This document shows positions 10,590 to 24,720 of a DNA stretch of 64,000 nt, one piece after another (position 1 is the first letter of the stretch; each line of letters begins with the position of its first letter). The notes under the pieces were generated by a model. It searched no databases and was not told where the DNA came from. It was given only the letters and a program-made list of their open reading frames with translations. The position numbers and the translations under genes were made by a program. Location: positions 2,658,557-2,722,556 of the forward strand of contig JAJEKV010000023.1 in the NCBI GenBank assembly GCA_021234155.1. The letters run 5' to 3'. Origin of the DNA: Isoetes taiwanensis (Eukaryota > Streptophyta > Lycopodiopsida > Isoetales > Isoetaceae).

Positions 10590-12283
10590 ATCTAAAAGGT
10601 CTTTGGGCGCCAATTATAGAAGAAGAAGAGATTTTAACCTCTGGTCTTGTAAGTCCTTGTCCACTATGGGGAGAGTGACAGTAGCCAATGCAATCCTTAA
10701 TGCGACTCATATTTATTACTCCTCGGGTATTGTAGCGCAGAAGTATATATATGACCAGTTATTAGTAATCATTCGTAAATTCATCTGGGGAGGGAAGATA
10801 GCTGGGGTTGCATGGTCAGAAATGTGCCGAAGTAGGAAGGATGGGGGATTGGGATGTAAAGACCCAATGGTCCAGGGGAAGGTTCTGGCAGCTAAGTTTG
10901 TCTGGAGGGCTATCCAAAGGGATGCATCCCCAGCTATTGCCTTTGTGCGTTATTGGCTTCAACAGGGTAAGATAAAGGGGAAACCTTCTACCCCTAGAGA
11001 TGAGGTTAGCTCCTACTTTCATAAATTCTCAATGGGTCGAGGTACTTCCCCAGTAATGAGGAAGATATTAGAAGCTTGGCAGGATGTGCAGAGTCTCTTT
11101 AGTATAGCAGATGTTCATTGGGAGGCAGGGGGGCTGAGTATATTTTGGAACACTAGGATTTGGGAGAGGGATGCGCTCCCTCTTGCACTTGTACACCCTC
11201 GAGTGTTTACTAAATGGCGTGTTGCAGGAATTCGTAAGGTTGGGCAGTTGTGGGAAAATGATAGATGGATTACTTGGACAAGATTAAAAGCTCTAGTTTC
11301 AGGTGTTGTTAGGAAGGTCTTTAGGAAGATTATGGTGAATGTCAATACGATCTCTGGTATTGTAGGGGAAGAAGATAGGTGATTGTGTGGGGATGGGGCA
11401 GAATATAAAGTCAAAAAGTTGTATGGATTGCTAATGCCACAGTCCCCATTAAAGGCTGCAGACAGGTTGGGATTAGATCAAGCAGAAACCAAGGGTCTAT
11501 TGACAAAGTCTTGGGTCTCCTTATGTTCCAAAAAGATCCAATTCTTTCCTTAGATCAGTCTACAAGAAGGTGTATACACTATGACATGGCTGTTGAACAA
11601 GGGTGTTGTTCAACATGATCTCTGCCCTCTAGGATGTGGAGCGTCAGAGACAATGGATCATCTTTTCTTTTGTCCGATTATAGGAGACTTCTGGAGGTAG
11701 GTTTGTCCAATTATTGGGCTACAGATGTGTCACCTATCATGGCCGGCCATTCTAGCCAGTATCGGTGCAGATATTATTCAACTCACTTTAACCAATATAT
11801 CATTGTGGTGCATTTGGAAACACCGATGTGGTGTAGCTCTTGGAGGACTGACCGCTTCAGTAACAAGGATTCAAAACAGCTTCAACATGGAGGTAGCCCT
11901 CATGGCCTTGGCCCACCACAAGAAGTTTGGCCGCAATTATAACAAGAACTTGGATAGAATTGGCAGTATAAGGGGATTCTATTCATTTTTCAAATGTAAA
12001 TGGGATCTGGATTTAAGCAGTATGCAGTAAGGGTTTATGACCTGTCCGACATCTATCAGGATGTTGGATGGAGGATCTTCGTCTTCAGCGGGGTTTTCTC
12101 CTAAGTTCTTGTTGCTTGGAATTGGCTGCTAACTCCATATAATATCTAAGCCTGGATGAAGATGGTTTTTCCTATAGTAATCCAGGGGTAGGGAAGATTG
12201 GAGTGGTAGTTTTTAGTACAATCCTTGACACTTACGAGTTATATCCGCTTTGTGATAATTCTTTCTATCCTATGTAAAAAAAA
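10590..12283 (+). mobile_element. L1-like non-LTR retrotransposon, 3' half
   Basis: Translation from about 10603 gives the region after the reverse-transcriptase catalytic core: LSTMGRVTVANAIL, FIWGGKIAGVAW and KDGGLGCKDP match the plant L1 pattern (GR..L...L, FLW, GGLG). A zinc-binding RVT domain follows at about 11500-11700, with CPLGCGASETMDHLFFCPI. Stops interrupt it at 11380, about 11552 and about 11696, and the frame shifts before 11725. The last bases are a short A8 run at 12276-12283, the expected tail type for L1. The 5' portion (endonuclease, catalytic RT) is missing, so the copy is 5'-truncated and dead. It abuts the Copia fragment. Confidence 0.85.
10603..11382 (+). pseudogene. 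L1-like ORF2 fragment (RT thumb to zf-RVT linker)
   Basis: An open stretch of 259 codons, the longest in the first 24 kb, lies within the L1-like element. Residues about 20-35 (MGRVTVANAILNATHIYY) and 60-95 (FIWGG … GGLGC) are typical of the segment just after the reverse-transcriptase palm. It ends at TGA before the zinc domain, which stays in the same frame for another 300 bases. The first Met is not a real start; the true protein began well upstream in an intact element. Confidence 0.8.
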
Positions 12284-12289
12284 GAACAC

Positions 12290-13695
12290 TGACCTTTAAC
12301 CTCAAACTGTGGTGCCATGATTTGTGATTCTTACTCATGTACAATCGGCAACTAAAATCCAACATGATTGAGATTGCTGACACACGCTTGAAACAGTGCA
12401 GATAAAGACTGCCAAATAAAATAAATGCTGTCGGATTGAGAACTCCATATTAAATAGGAAAGTAAATGATACAAGGTAATAGATAAACTCACATGGCACA
12501 AAATAAGAAGAGGCATGCGAAGCTCCACATATTCTTTCTGTGCGAAGCCAAAAAATCGTCCTTATAATATAAGCAACCAGCACATAGCATAATTCCAAAG
12601 CTAACCTACAAATGAACTCTACATAAACTACAAATGGCATCAAGAGTTCAGCTGTTTAGAGTAGAACTATGGCTAACTAAACTATTCAGAAAATAAATTC
12701 ACTTGAGGCCACAAATTCCATTAATTTTTACCAAGTTCATAGCAAAATACAACAACAAATGTGAAACCATGGGGAAGAACTTAAGAATGTGGGATATGCA
12801 AAAACTGAATACCTGAATATGATTCTGCCTATTTAGGTTGCAAACATATAAACTGTTTATAAAAGCTCTACTGGATACGTGCTGCAGCACCAACTCCTAG
12901 TACATAAAAAGCAGCTACTCTGCATCCAAATTTGAGCACTCATATCCAAAACAACCTAAATGGTTCTTTAGTTTCACAAACGGTCCTGGAACTAAAGCAA
13001 AAAACAAAGGCTCTAATCCATTTGCAATTGGAAGAAGAAAAGTCGAATGAAGAAATACATGGGATTACTGATTTGATAGTATCATATAGCAAAGCTGCTC
13101 AAATAGAATCGACCTACCATGTTGCATCTACCTTGTTGAGATATGCTGCAAGAGCTCAGAGCATTGGCAATGCACCTTATCCATGAAACTATGCACCTTG
13201 ATGATTTATAAACCACTTGCAAGTACTACAACTGCAAAACATTTCATCAGGTGAATCTCAAATCAAGTAAAAGTGAGATGGAGCACATAGATTCCTGCCA
13301 AGTCCTGGAAGTTCCAAGTCCACTAAAATTCGGCTCTGCACATCATGCGGACCCTTCTAGCTCTGCTAGGAAACGGCATGGTATCAAGCAGAAAGCAATG
13401 GAGAAAAAGCTACCCTAGTTGCAAAAGATGAAGAGGCTCTGAACCCACTGCAATACGGCAAGAAGGGAACATCATCAGCATGTAACACACATGAATAATT
13501 TTAGAATCTAAGCTGAGACCCACAATTGTGGCATATATGCATGTAACGCCAGCTGCAATTGGACAGTCAAAGAAGAAGCGATCGAATCGAAAATTTGGAG
13601 CTCCGAAATCATATTAGAAAAACTCACGATTTTTGGAATGCCGGGAATTTGTTCCGGCTCCTATATTTTCCCGAAATCTTAGAAATATAACTTAA
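12290..13695. other. No recognisable gene
   Basis: Sequence of intron or UTR character, moderately AT-rich. An 84-codon forward frame at 12932-13186 (rich in Glu, Gln, Ser) has no recognised domain. The reverse strand contains plausible splice-site-like words but no assembled protein. A decayed gene or transcribed non-coding locus on the reverse strand is possible. Confidence 0.35.
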
Positions 13696-13701
13696 AAAAA
13701 A

Positions 13702-13729
13702 CTAGTTATGGTGCCCGGCATTGCCAGGC
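13702..13729 (-). mobile_element. Helitron-type 3' terminus, reverse orientation
   Basis: Read in reverse, a hairpin (GCCTGGC-AAT-GCCGGGC, 13729 to 13713, one wobble pair) is followed by ACCATAA and CTAG (13705-13702), then host T. Spacing and linker (ACCATAA) equal those at 1332-1359, so both copies belong to one family. The element body extends rightward; its 5' TC end was not found. Confidence 0.7.
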
Positions 13730-13739
13730 TTTAGTAGCA

Positions 13740-15590
13740 ATTTGAAGGGGTGTTTTTTCATTGTTTTGTTTATGATAACTTTTACGAAGATGATTTTATA
13801 GTCGGGTGTTGTTGGACGTCAGGAACCAAATTGTCATTATAGAACTATATAGTTGCACATTGATGCGCTTGCGCTTGTATAATTTTGAACATAATGCCTA
13901 GACTAATCCATTTGACGTACGAACATAGAGATCAATGGTGAAACCCTTTTGCTGTTCGATGATGGTTTAATTCTATATTATAATCAAATCAGGGAAGAAA
14001 TATAATGGTTCTAAATATATCGTCACATGGTTTCCATTTGCTTAATATCCAAATACAAACCAAATCATAGGAATGACCATTAGAACAATTAGATATGGAG
14101 AGTGCCTTCGCAAAAAAGCACCATCCTCAAGTTCCCGTCTTTGAAAGGGCTTCGATTCAAAAAAGAAGCTCATATATCTTTGTACATACTCATGGTGACA
14201 AAGTACATACGGGCTCCTTGTATATACACAACTCACATATACATTGCTGAACATCACATTTTGAAAAAAAAAAAAAATGCATGCCTCTTCTTGTCCTAGA
14301 GTATTTGGGTTCACATTGTATTTGGACTTCGAATTGATTGAATTTTCGAGTTGTCTATGTCTGTTGTTGTTGACATAATCTTGAACAAATCACTTTGCCA
14401 CGTTGATTAGGCATAAAAAAATGCAGAAGCTATTTGTATGCTATGCAACCTAAAATAGAATCGTGTTGCCTTCAATACTACTTGCTTTGATTAAGTTGTT
14501 AATGTTGTTGTGAAACCTTCAGTATGCCTTGGTTAGATGAAGCAGTAACCAAATATGTAGAAGATGGATACCTCAAGAAAATGGGGGCAGTGTAAACACA
14601 ACCTTGTTGTTTAGATATGCAATGCTTTTTGATAAAATGTCTTTAGCCTCAGACTGATAAATACTACAAAGCTAGGAACGTGTGGTTATACACAGTAAGC
14701 AGTTGGTCTTCTCATCTTTATAGGAATATTTGATTAATTTAAAGCATGCCAACATCTCTTTTGCAGTAGGACTACCTTCTATTGCAATATTCTGCAGGTT
14801 TTTTTGTGTCATCCCATGCCCTAAATTTGATATAACCTATTATGTTCATGAATGTCCCTCAGCAAGCAAGCATCGCCTCACCAACTATGATAATGAGAAT
14901 TTAAATAACAAAATATTAATTATGGAATAGAACAATTGCCTTTTGTTTATGCATTTTCAGTTTCTCTATGAAACCAACAGTCGTTACATTCTTCTATTTC
15001 TTTATTTGCATATAGATGCTCTAATGCATGTAGAGATTGTTAAAGATATATTGAATCAATTCCGTGATCTACAACATTTCTTGATATGTCGGTTGTAAAC
15101 AAAAGCTTTTGTTTCCATTTCTTTTTAGACGTTGGTCTTATACAATCCATCAGAATTATATTACGTGGCATCCAACCGGTGCGAGCTGGGAATTTCCAAT
15201 AAACTCATCTACAATAAGATATGTATATTTCCAGTATCATGTCATAACTCTAAATTATTCGCACAAAATTTGATCTCACATTCGTGTTGATCTATAAAAT
15301 ATGCCTTAACTCTATATTGGAGAAATTTCTCAACCAATAAACTCATCTGCAATAAGATATGCATATTTCCAATATCATGTCATAACTCTAGATTATTTGC
15401 ACAAAATTTGATCTCCCATTCGTGTTGTAAAGAAGCAAATTAAATTCAAAACTAAGAAGCTTCTAACTAATGGTGCAGTTAAAAGCATCAATCGCACCTT
15501 TTTTCTTAAATAAAGCAAAGGTAAAACCCCATATTATCAGGTGAATCGTTGATTATAAACATCACTTGCAGATCCAAATATAGTAAAAAG
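13740..15590. other. No recognisable gene; possible Helitron interior
   Basis: AT-rich sequence to the right of the reversed Helitron terminus, so part of it is probably the element body. A diverged direct repeat is visible ('aataaactcatctgcaataagatat', copies near 15197 and 15338, plus 'aaatttgatctc.cattcgtgttg'). No helicase or captured gene is recognised. Confidence 0.4.
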
Positions 15591-15593
15591 AAA

Positions 15594-15820
15594 AGAATAG
15601 AATAGAATAGAATAGTTTTTTTAACGTCCACGGAGACCAATAGGTCATGGGACCCATACAATGGGCTAGTACAATCATTACTACTAGGATTAAAAAACCC
15701 CTGCCTCGAAAGTTTTTCAAGGGAAAAACCTTTGCAGTAGTGATGATACTAGACAAACGGAGATAATGACTACTGAGGGCTCAGTAATTGCAGATGTTTA
15801 TCTAGAACCTCAAGTATGTA
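15594..15820 (-). mobile_element. 5'-truncated non-LTR element 3' end, (GAATA)n tail
   Basis: Near-identical partner of 5826-6051. Both begin (on the forward strand) with (GAATA)n then TTTTTTTAACGTCC and both end at 'caagtatgta'. Flanking sequences differ, so they are independent insertions or one copy was moved with its tail. The repeat part AAACCCCTGCCT…GGTTTTTCAAGGG can fold into an imperfect hairpin. Confidence 0.75.
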
Positions 15821-15824
15821 AACC

Positions 15825-17035
15825 TTCTTCTTCGATAGAATAAATAGCCCAAAAGCTTCGGGTGAACCATTCATAATTGAATATCATTTGCCCTCCTAGA
15901 TATATATTTCAAACAATAGAAAATGAGAATAATAGAACGTTATGAGCGTACAAAAAAGACCTTAATTGCTCTACGGGGAGGATGTGAAACATACATTTAA
16001 CACTACATATTCAACTTTTAATTCTACATTCCTGTTCCTAAACTATCACACCTATAGATGCAATCTTTTGTTTGTCTTTTAGCCGTGGCTCTGCTGTTGA
16101 TGCCAAATACTGCTCTGTACAACAAATGCCATTTAGAGTTAAGTGAGCTATGAAATGCCTCAATTATAATATGAGGGGGGTTCACTACCACAATGCAGAG
16201 CTCTATATAACAAATGGTATTGCTCATTCTAATGTCTGTCTGCAAGCCCTCAATCTTTTTTATATTATGCCACTACCATATGACACTCGTTATCTGAAAC
16301 ACCACATATACCTTACTTGTTGGCATTTTTAACTTGTGGCCCGTCCTTCTCTACATTATATATCCAACAAACCTGGAAATCCAGAATGAATTATGAATTG
16401 ATGAAAAAGTTCTGGGGACTTGAGTACACAATAGCAAAACTGATCATAACTTATCAAATTAATTGTTGAAAATGGCCTGGAGCATGCAGGACCCAAGTAA
16501 ACAACAACAGATTGTTTAATTTGTAAAATGTAACATTTTCAATTTATCTTCTACATCCATCTAACCATGCTTCTGCAATAGCTCTTTTGCATTATTCATT
16601 TTTTCTTCTTTGTAATAGCAAAGATACATGCATCAAGATGTGGAAGTTGAAAACTTACCTAATCTGACATATAGAGTCACCAAAAAGAAGTTGAGAAGTG
16701 ATGAAACTTGATATATGGATGTTTTTCAGTGCCTGAAATATGCTGCCAAATTAACAAAAAAAAAAAAAAAAAAAAAAAAAACCCTATTTCTATGTAGAAG
16801 AATAAGAATAAGAAGAAAGCAACGATATGTAGAAAGCAACGATATGTTTGCTACTCCATACCTCTTAACGTCTCTGATTTGTGAGACTCACATCACCAGC
16901 TTCTCAAACTTGGAAGACAAAATATAAATCAATCCATATGGGACACATAACACCACATAGAAAAAAGGGACAAAACTACATTAATTGAACAATGCGAATG
17001 AAGGCGGCGGAACATGTATTACCCAAGATCTGTTG
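15825..17035. other. No recognisable gene; A26 tract
   Basis: AT-rich sequence with a run of 26 A at 16756-16781 and a small duplication 'agaaagcaacgatatgt' near 16815-16845. No coding or element terminus is recognised; the A-run could be the end of an unidentified retroposon. Confidence 0.4.
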
Positions 17036-17040
17036 CTTAA

Positions 17041-19735
17041 GGAAGGAAGGAAGGAAGGAAGTATATTTTAACGTCCGCGGAGGCCAAACTTGACCTATGA
17101 GATGGTACATGCAGTACACAAAGCAGATAAAACCACACCAAAAAGACAAATGCTACTATACAATGTGTCCCTACTACTGGGATGAAAAAACCCCCACATG
17201 GGAGGAAAAACCCTGGTAGTAGGCTCTCAGATCCCTTGTCCTGTAAGGGATTCTCTGACGGTAGAGACTTGCAAAATATAGAATGCGAGACGTGCAACCA
17301 TTGGCGATGCCAGCAATTGATGCAGCGGTGCCTCAGAGCATCTAAGATCAGCATGTGTTGCTCGGATATGCGTATATGCCGGACACTCTTGCAGAGCATG
17401 GTGCTCATCCTCTACCGTCCGCATGTGGCAACACCGCATATTCTCTCATGCCGGGATTCTCGCCCCTCCATCCGTAGTCCAACGACTGCTTCACCCCTCG
17501 AGATGATGGGACCCGTCCTCACGGAGGCAATAGCTCTCCCGCTTCTTCATAGATATATGCTTTTAAGCAATGCGGTGTGGGCCATGTTCGTGTTGCATTA
17601 ACTTGCGTGGTGGTAGTGCTCTGTTTTAGGCTTTGCAGACAGTGGTCGCATCCCACAGAGTGGTGGCAAAGCGCCATTCGGTGTGCAACTTTGTCCCCGG
17701 GCATCGCATAGCCACAATCTGTTTGGGTAGTCTATAGACCACGCTATAAACCATCCCCGACAAGCTCTGCCATACCCTCTTCGGTCGTTGTGGCTCTTGT
17801 GCCAATAACAAAGCCCTCGGGAAGACGTTGTGCATCCATGTTGGTGACCTTGTGGAAATATGCAAGATGTCTCATAAGATAAGCGGAATGTTGCAGTGGG
17901 CCAAACCCGCCTCATATAGCAAAATCTGATAAGGCACCGCGGTCCTTGATACCTAGATCGTATGTTAAGAAGGCCTTTTGCACCCTCTCTAGCTTATCCC
18001 GTGTGTTCTTGCTAATTGCTGGACCCCGCACCTCTACCCCATACAACAATACTTGGTTCAACGAGTGCTCGAAGCAGTGTGCTCTACGCGCCTCAACCAC
18101 ATAGGTCTATTCTGTAGTAGCTATTCCGATAGCATACGTGGCTTTCCATCCCGCTGACCCGCTCTTTTCCAATAAATATCCCATAACATGCTAGCTAAAA
18201 GTCGATTCCCGTGATACTTGAAGGTCCTTACAACATCCACCTTCGGCGTCCTCCGTAATAGAGATCTCGATATCATGTCATGAGGAGAGAGGGACTGCCA
18301 GAGCTTAGTTTTTTGCGGGTTCACCGTTCATTCCCGTTGTGTCACGTAACCCACTAAGAGCGCCCAAATGCTTTGCGCAGATACTCGGGTCAGATGGGAT
18401 AGCAAGTCTACATCGTCTGATAGAGCAATTGCCTTTATAATCAGATGCCTCTGAAGCCTGGCCACCACCCCATGTTCTTGCATCCGTGTAATGTAGAGAC
18501 CAAAGAGCGCTTGGAGATAACGACATCCCCGCGCTTAACCCCTATGGTGCTAGTAACTCGGGATCCGATGCGAGGTAATGCAAAGATATATCCCATCATA
18601 GAGTCTATAGATGACATTTTGTAAGTCTTGTGGGCATGCAAATACCGCAAATCTTGCCACCACAAAAGTCCCGAGGGACCGTATCATATGCCGCCTTGAA
18701 ATCTACGAAACAAAGAGCATAGTCACGCGCATTATGAAGTAGCTTCCATAAGGATTCTGAGAGGAATATATGGTCGACAGGGGGTGGGCGGCTTAAACCC
18801 CGCCTCGCCAATCGCAGACGCACTCCAGCTTCCTCAAACACCGAAGTTAACTTCTTCTCCACCACACCCGCTAAAAGCTTTGCGAGTAATGGGCTCACCA
18901 TGATCATGCGGTAGTTCACGAATCATCCCTCATTACTGCCTTATGAATTGGGTGACCTTGCTAACCATCCACTCTCCCGGAGGCCCTCCCTTATGGCCCG
19001 TTAATGATCATTTGCCGAGGCCCTAGCAAAGCTGGCCCACCCCATTTCAATAACTCGCTTGAAGTCCCCGCAAGTCCTTCGCTTTGCTATTAGCCGGTGT
19101 CTAAGGCCTGTTGGATGTCTTCCTCCGTGAGCCGCAGCATTTCTCCTACGATCCGACCCCACCCAGCCTGCTCTGGGGATCATACTGACTCCTCCAAGCG
19201 ATGCATCCACCGGTCTCACGGTAATATTGCCGAGTGGTTGATGCCTCTTGTACAACACCCTACGCCCGAGGCTTTCGGCTCGCCATCATCAACAAATCAA
19301 ACATGCGGCTGGCGATGGTGCGCAATGTCGCATGCTTTTTGGATTTCAAGAATGCTCTATAGTCCTGAATGGCTCAAGCGCATAACTGTGGATCCGGAGG
19401 CGAGGCGTAGTTGGGTCTTTAGAGCCTTGCACTCAGCGTCAAACCAGGGATTCTGAGGGAACTGCGCAGTGTCCATTCGCGAGCAATCCCTCGCTGCAAA
19501 GCATGCACTAGCTGCTGTGAGTAAGGCGTTTACAAGCCATTCCCACCTATCATGTAACGTGCAAAGGGCATCAATCCCCTGCAGTTCACGTTCCAACACA
19601 GACTCATATTCTGCTTGCTTTCGGTCTCAACCCCGATGGTTTCTACTGCGGATTGCTCTTACCGAAAGTGCTTCCCAATCCAAAGTGACATAAAGTGGAT
19701 AGTGGTCCGACAAAGCCTCCTCATAAGTTGCAAAT
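17041..19735 (-). mobile_element. Non-LTR retrotransposon (APE endonuclease-RT type), (TTCC)n tail
   Basis: Reading leftward from 19735, the endonuclease C-terminal motif LSDHYPLYVTL appears first (about 19690-19720), then FPQNPWFDAECKALK, then RT blocks MNYRMIMVSPLLAKLL, PPPVDHIFLSE, FVDFKAAYDTVPR and the catalytic box as LSDDVDLL (DD at 18412-18417; Tyr of YADD is Leu). Later come NQVLLYGVEVRGP, KLERVQKAFL and a terminal Cys/His segment VEDEHHALQECPAY. Frames shift repeatedly. The 3' end is CCGCGGACGTTAAAATAT followed by (TTCC)5 at 17060-17041, not poly(A). The clade is unresolved. It is a dead 5'-truncated copy, related to the element at 35690-38403. Confidence 0.85.
18605..18919 (-). pseudogene. 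Reverse-transcriptase core fragment
   Basis: A 104-codon open piece of the reverse-strand LINE carries RT domain 1-3 landmarks: YRMI near the start, LLAKLL, the DHIFLSESLWK block, and FVDFKAAYDTVPRDF, which holds the first catalytic Asp. The catalytic DD pair lies downstream in another frame. Not a functional gene. Confidence 0.8.
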
Positions 19736-19739
19736 AACC

Positions 19740-21250
19740 ATATCAAACAATATGGCAAAAATGGGGTATGCCTTGAAGCAACCTCCAAAATCATGAGATG
19801 TTCCCTTTAGGCATCTTAAGGAAGAAAACAATTGTACATTAAGGGCTGCAACCGCCATAGCAACTGCAAAGAAATCATTTATAAAAAAAAATTAAAGCCT
19901 TGGGTCTGCCTTCTTACCCAGCTAATTGATAGAATCAACGTGTGCTCTCAGAATAAGTCATGGCCTTCACACAAAGTAATCCGCCTCAAGCTAAACCTGG
20001 AATGCAAATTCGTCCAAGATCTTTTCTCTCAGATTTTTTCCCTGTAATACACAATGAAATTCAATCAGAAATTGAAGGACCTTCTGATTTTGCTGCCCCT
20101 TGATGTCCTTGCGGCTCCATGCTCCAAGTAAAAACTCCAGCTCAAGCTGCAGGTGAAAGCAAATGGCATGAAATATATAGATACAGCTAGCCAAACATAT
20201 CCTACATAATTTCTTAAAATTGTTCCCTTCGCACTTCAGAACCTAAACCCCTCAAGAACCAGACAAAGAATAGGAGATGTGATGAAATGGAGATGAGAAG
20301 ATTTTGAACCTTGTATTGCACAGTAGTGTCCACATCCCAAGTCTACTACCAATTTGCCTGTTATTTTGGACATGAAAATGAGAAGAACGGGAAGGGAAGA
20401 GGCAACAAATGATTCCCAATACTTGCATGGCTTGGAAAGAGCTATATGGAAAAAGTGCTCACCTCTTGCTTCCATTATAAAAATCAAAGAATATACAGAG
20501 CAGCCAGAATATACATACTTAGAAAACCTATAATAAAGTAATTTCAGAAAGAAACACTTACAAAGGCCACCAAACAAAGTATATAGATTTCCAGCCGTAT
20601 GAAGAAAAAATTGAGCCATCCATCAAACCTTACAATATCTTCATCCGTGACAAATTTCAGTAGCAACTTCTGACCTACAATTCGAATCAAGCTCCAGAAT
20701 GCATGGCTCATACGTGGGAAAAGTCCACAATTTCAAGCAAGATAGCTTCGAAAACCCTGCAGACAAATAAATATACAGAGTTATTGCAAGTTTTATCCCT
20801 TGAAGGAAAAACCAAGATAGAGAGTGTCTGCTCTTTTAGTACCAAAGATTTGGACCTCTGATCATATGTGGGCCGATTCTTTTGTCTGCAAGATTGACTC
20901 CTGGAAGGAAAAAGTTGGCTAAAGAAGCTTTCCAGCTAACAACATCCTCTCCGAAAAAGTGTAAAGATATGGGCGGTGCCAAAAACTTTTCTGAATCATC
21001 TCTGCAGTGCGTTTCATTGCCAATACCGGACCAGAATCCATTAAAATAAAAAAAACCTTGCTACACAACTGCATATACTGAGCAACCGTGGAAAGCATGT
21101 CGTTGATAACCTAGATTTATGAAAACTGGAGCTCCAGCTGACGATTTTACCCTCTTATAAACCCAAAACCCTAAGAGCTATTGTGCAAGAAGGCAATCCA
21201 ACGCTGCTAGCATGAGATCCATCCCCATGCCTAAAACCGAAAGGGGCAAA
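19740..21250. other. No confirmed gene; possible reverse-strand transcribed remnant
   Basis: On the reverse strand several stretches look spliced-exon-like, for example one after 'ctgcag' near 20150 (LELEFLLGAWSRKD) and a 127-codon frame at 20236-20619. A CT-rich, leader-like segment lies near 21150-21190. No domain is recognised and frames do not join. It may be a decayed gene or a non-coding transcript. Confidence 0.3.
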
Positions 21251-21369
21251 TCGATGCCCGAAGATTGAAATGGCAAATGAAATCATACTAAAATTCTCGA
21301 GTTGGGAAACTCCCAATTTTTGGAAAATCGGTTTTTTTTTTCAGGCATCGAGAATCCCCAAAACCTTAG

Positions 21370-21495
21370 GGAAATCAAGTGGGAAAAAATCCAAAAACAT
21401 TTTTCTCCACACCGGAAATTTCCAAATTAACAAGATTGATTCCAAAAACATTTTAGATCAGACCGGAAAATCCCAAATTAACAAGATTGATTGAT
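21370..21495. repeat. ~57-base tandem duplication
   Basis: Two copies share 'ccaaaaacattttt/a', 'accggaaa' and 'cccaaattaacaagattga' in order, with about 10 differences. The second copy ends in 'gattgattgat'. No gene is seen. Confidence 0.7.
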
Positions 21496-21499
21496 TGAT

Positions 21500-22130
21500 A
21501 TATGATTAGTTGTTTAGTTTCTAGCAGTATAAATCAATTTGAGTCCTAGACTTTGCTAATTAGCATTATTTTAGAATGTTTTCACAAAAAAAAAATGATT
21601 AAAATAAGTGGAAACAATTGAAAACAAGTATAGTAATTTGGCTTAATATTTTCCGTTGGCCACACCATAGAAACTTTTGGGATGATGTTTGGGTTAGTTT
21701 AGCTAAATGCTAGAAAGTATGAGAGGAAAAATATGTAGAGTTTAGCTAAACCACAGAAAGTTTGGTTAATATCGAGCAAGTTTAGTTAAAGTCATTCTGG
21801 CTAATAAGAAATATGCGATTAGTAATTTATTCCTTGTACATTACCACCACTGCATAAGCTATGCTACACACAACACGACCACTACCCAACTATTAGCAAG
21901 AAAGACTTCCTTTTTGGCTCCTTATCGTGAAGATTACGTGCAGTTGGCATTTATGAGTTTCCTTTTCACACTCACCCCGGTTTTTGGTCCACTGTTGAAA
22001 ACATCAGTTTTGGTAGGTCTACATGTCCTGTTTTCAAAGAATCCTACATGTGGATTTGTGGAGGTATGGTTTTGTTCGATAATGGTGTTCTTTTTTCAGT
22101 GGACTAAAACATCCACTGTTGTTTTGTAGT
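21500..22130. other. No recognisable gene
   Basis: AT-rich sequence with a short 71-codon frame at 21914-22129 and no domain. The motif 'tttagctaaa' recurs near 21700-21790. Confidence 0.4.
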
Positions 22131-22137
22131 TTCTTCT

Positions 22138-22510
22138 ATTGTGACATGTCATTTTATAATACAATCCACTGTAGGAAAGAATACTTGAATTTCTACACGT
22201 CTAATAATTGTATTGTCACATGTCTTTATAGATGTAGGAAAGAATATTTGATTCTCTACATGTCCTATACTTCCATTCACATGTCTTTATAGTAGTAGGA
22301 CAGAGTACTTTATTTGCTAAGGCATTGTAGGAAAGAATACATGAATTACGACATGTGTAATACTTCTATTGTCACATGTCTTTATAGAAGTAGGAAAGAA
22401 TTATCCTTCCATATCACGGGTCTTTATAGTGGTAGGACCAGTACTTGATTTGCTACATGTGATGCGCGTGCACGCGATCACATGTCCTTATACTACTATT
22501 CCATGTAAGA
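22138..22510. repeat. Degenerate repeat around 'cacatgtcttta'
   Basis: Five or so copies of a 60-90 base unit contain 'gtaggaaagaata', 'tctacatgtc' and 'cacatgtctttata(g)' in order. A weak relative with 'acatgtc.tta' lies at 33640-33760. Confidence 0.6.
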
Positions 22511-22691
22511 CAAGTTACTTCAACTACTTCAATTACTTAACACCTATTTTTGCATAACAAAACCATCAAGAATTTGATTTGTATTCCTTGAGGGGGGCGG
22601 GACCGGTGCAAAATGCAATATCTCATCTATTGTCCCTTTACCCCTCATGCTTATAGAAAACTAGAATGCAAAGGCATTATGAAGATCCCAA

Positions 22692-22740
22692 AATTGAATT
22701 GAACTGAATTTAACTTTAACATCCATGGGAACCAACAAGT
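22692..22740 (-). mobile_element. Very short non-LTR element 3' end with (GAATT)-like tail
   Basis: 'attgaattgaactgaattt' is followed by AACTTTAACATCCATGGGAACCAACAAGT. The second part matches the family 3' end (TTTTAACGTCCACGGAGACCAATAGG) with several changes, and the first part is a degenerate pentamer tail. About 40 bases remain. Confidence 0.5.
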
Positions 22741-22773
22741 CTATCAGATCCTCTGTGTGTGTGCGTGTGTCTT

Positions 22774-24670
<1,897 letters not shown>

Positions 24671-24720
24671 ATGCCTCAAATCCATTTTTGAGCATATGCA
24701 CATGATCTCAGTCCCAATCA

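Noticed and set aside
20236-20619. VVDLGCG motif suggesting a methyltransferase
   Set aside because: A single seven-residue match without the other motifs of the fold, and no continuing similarity.
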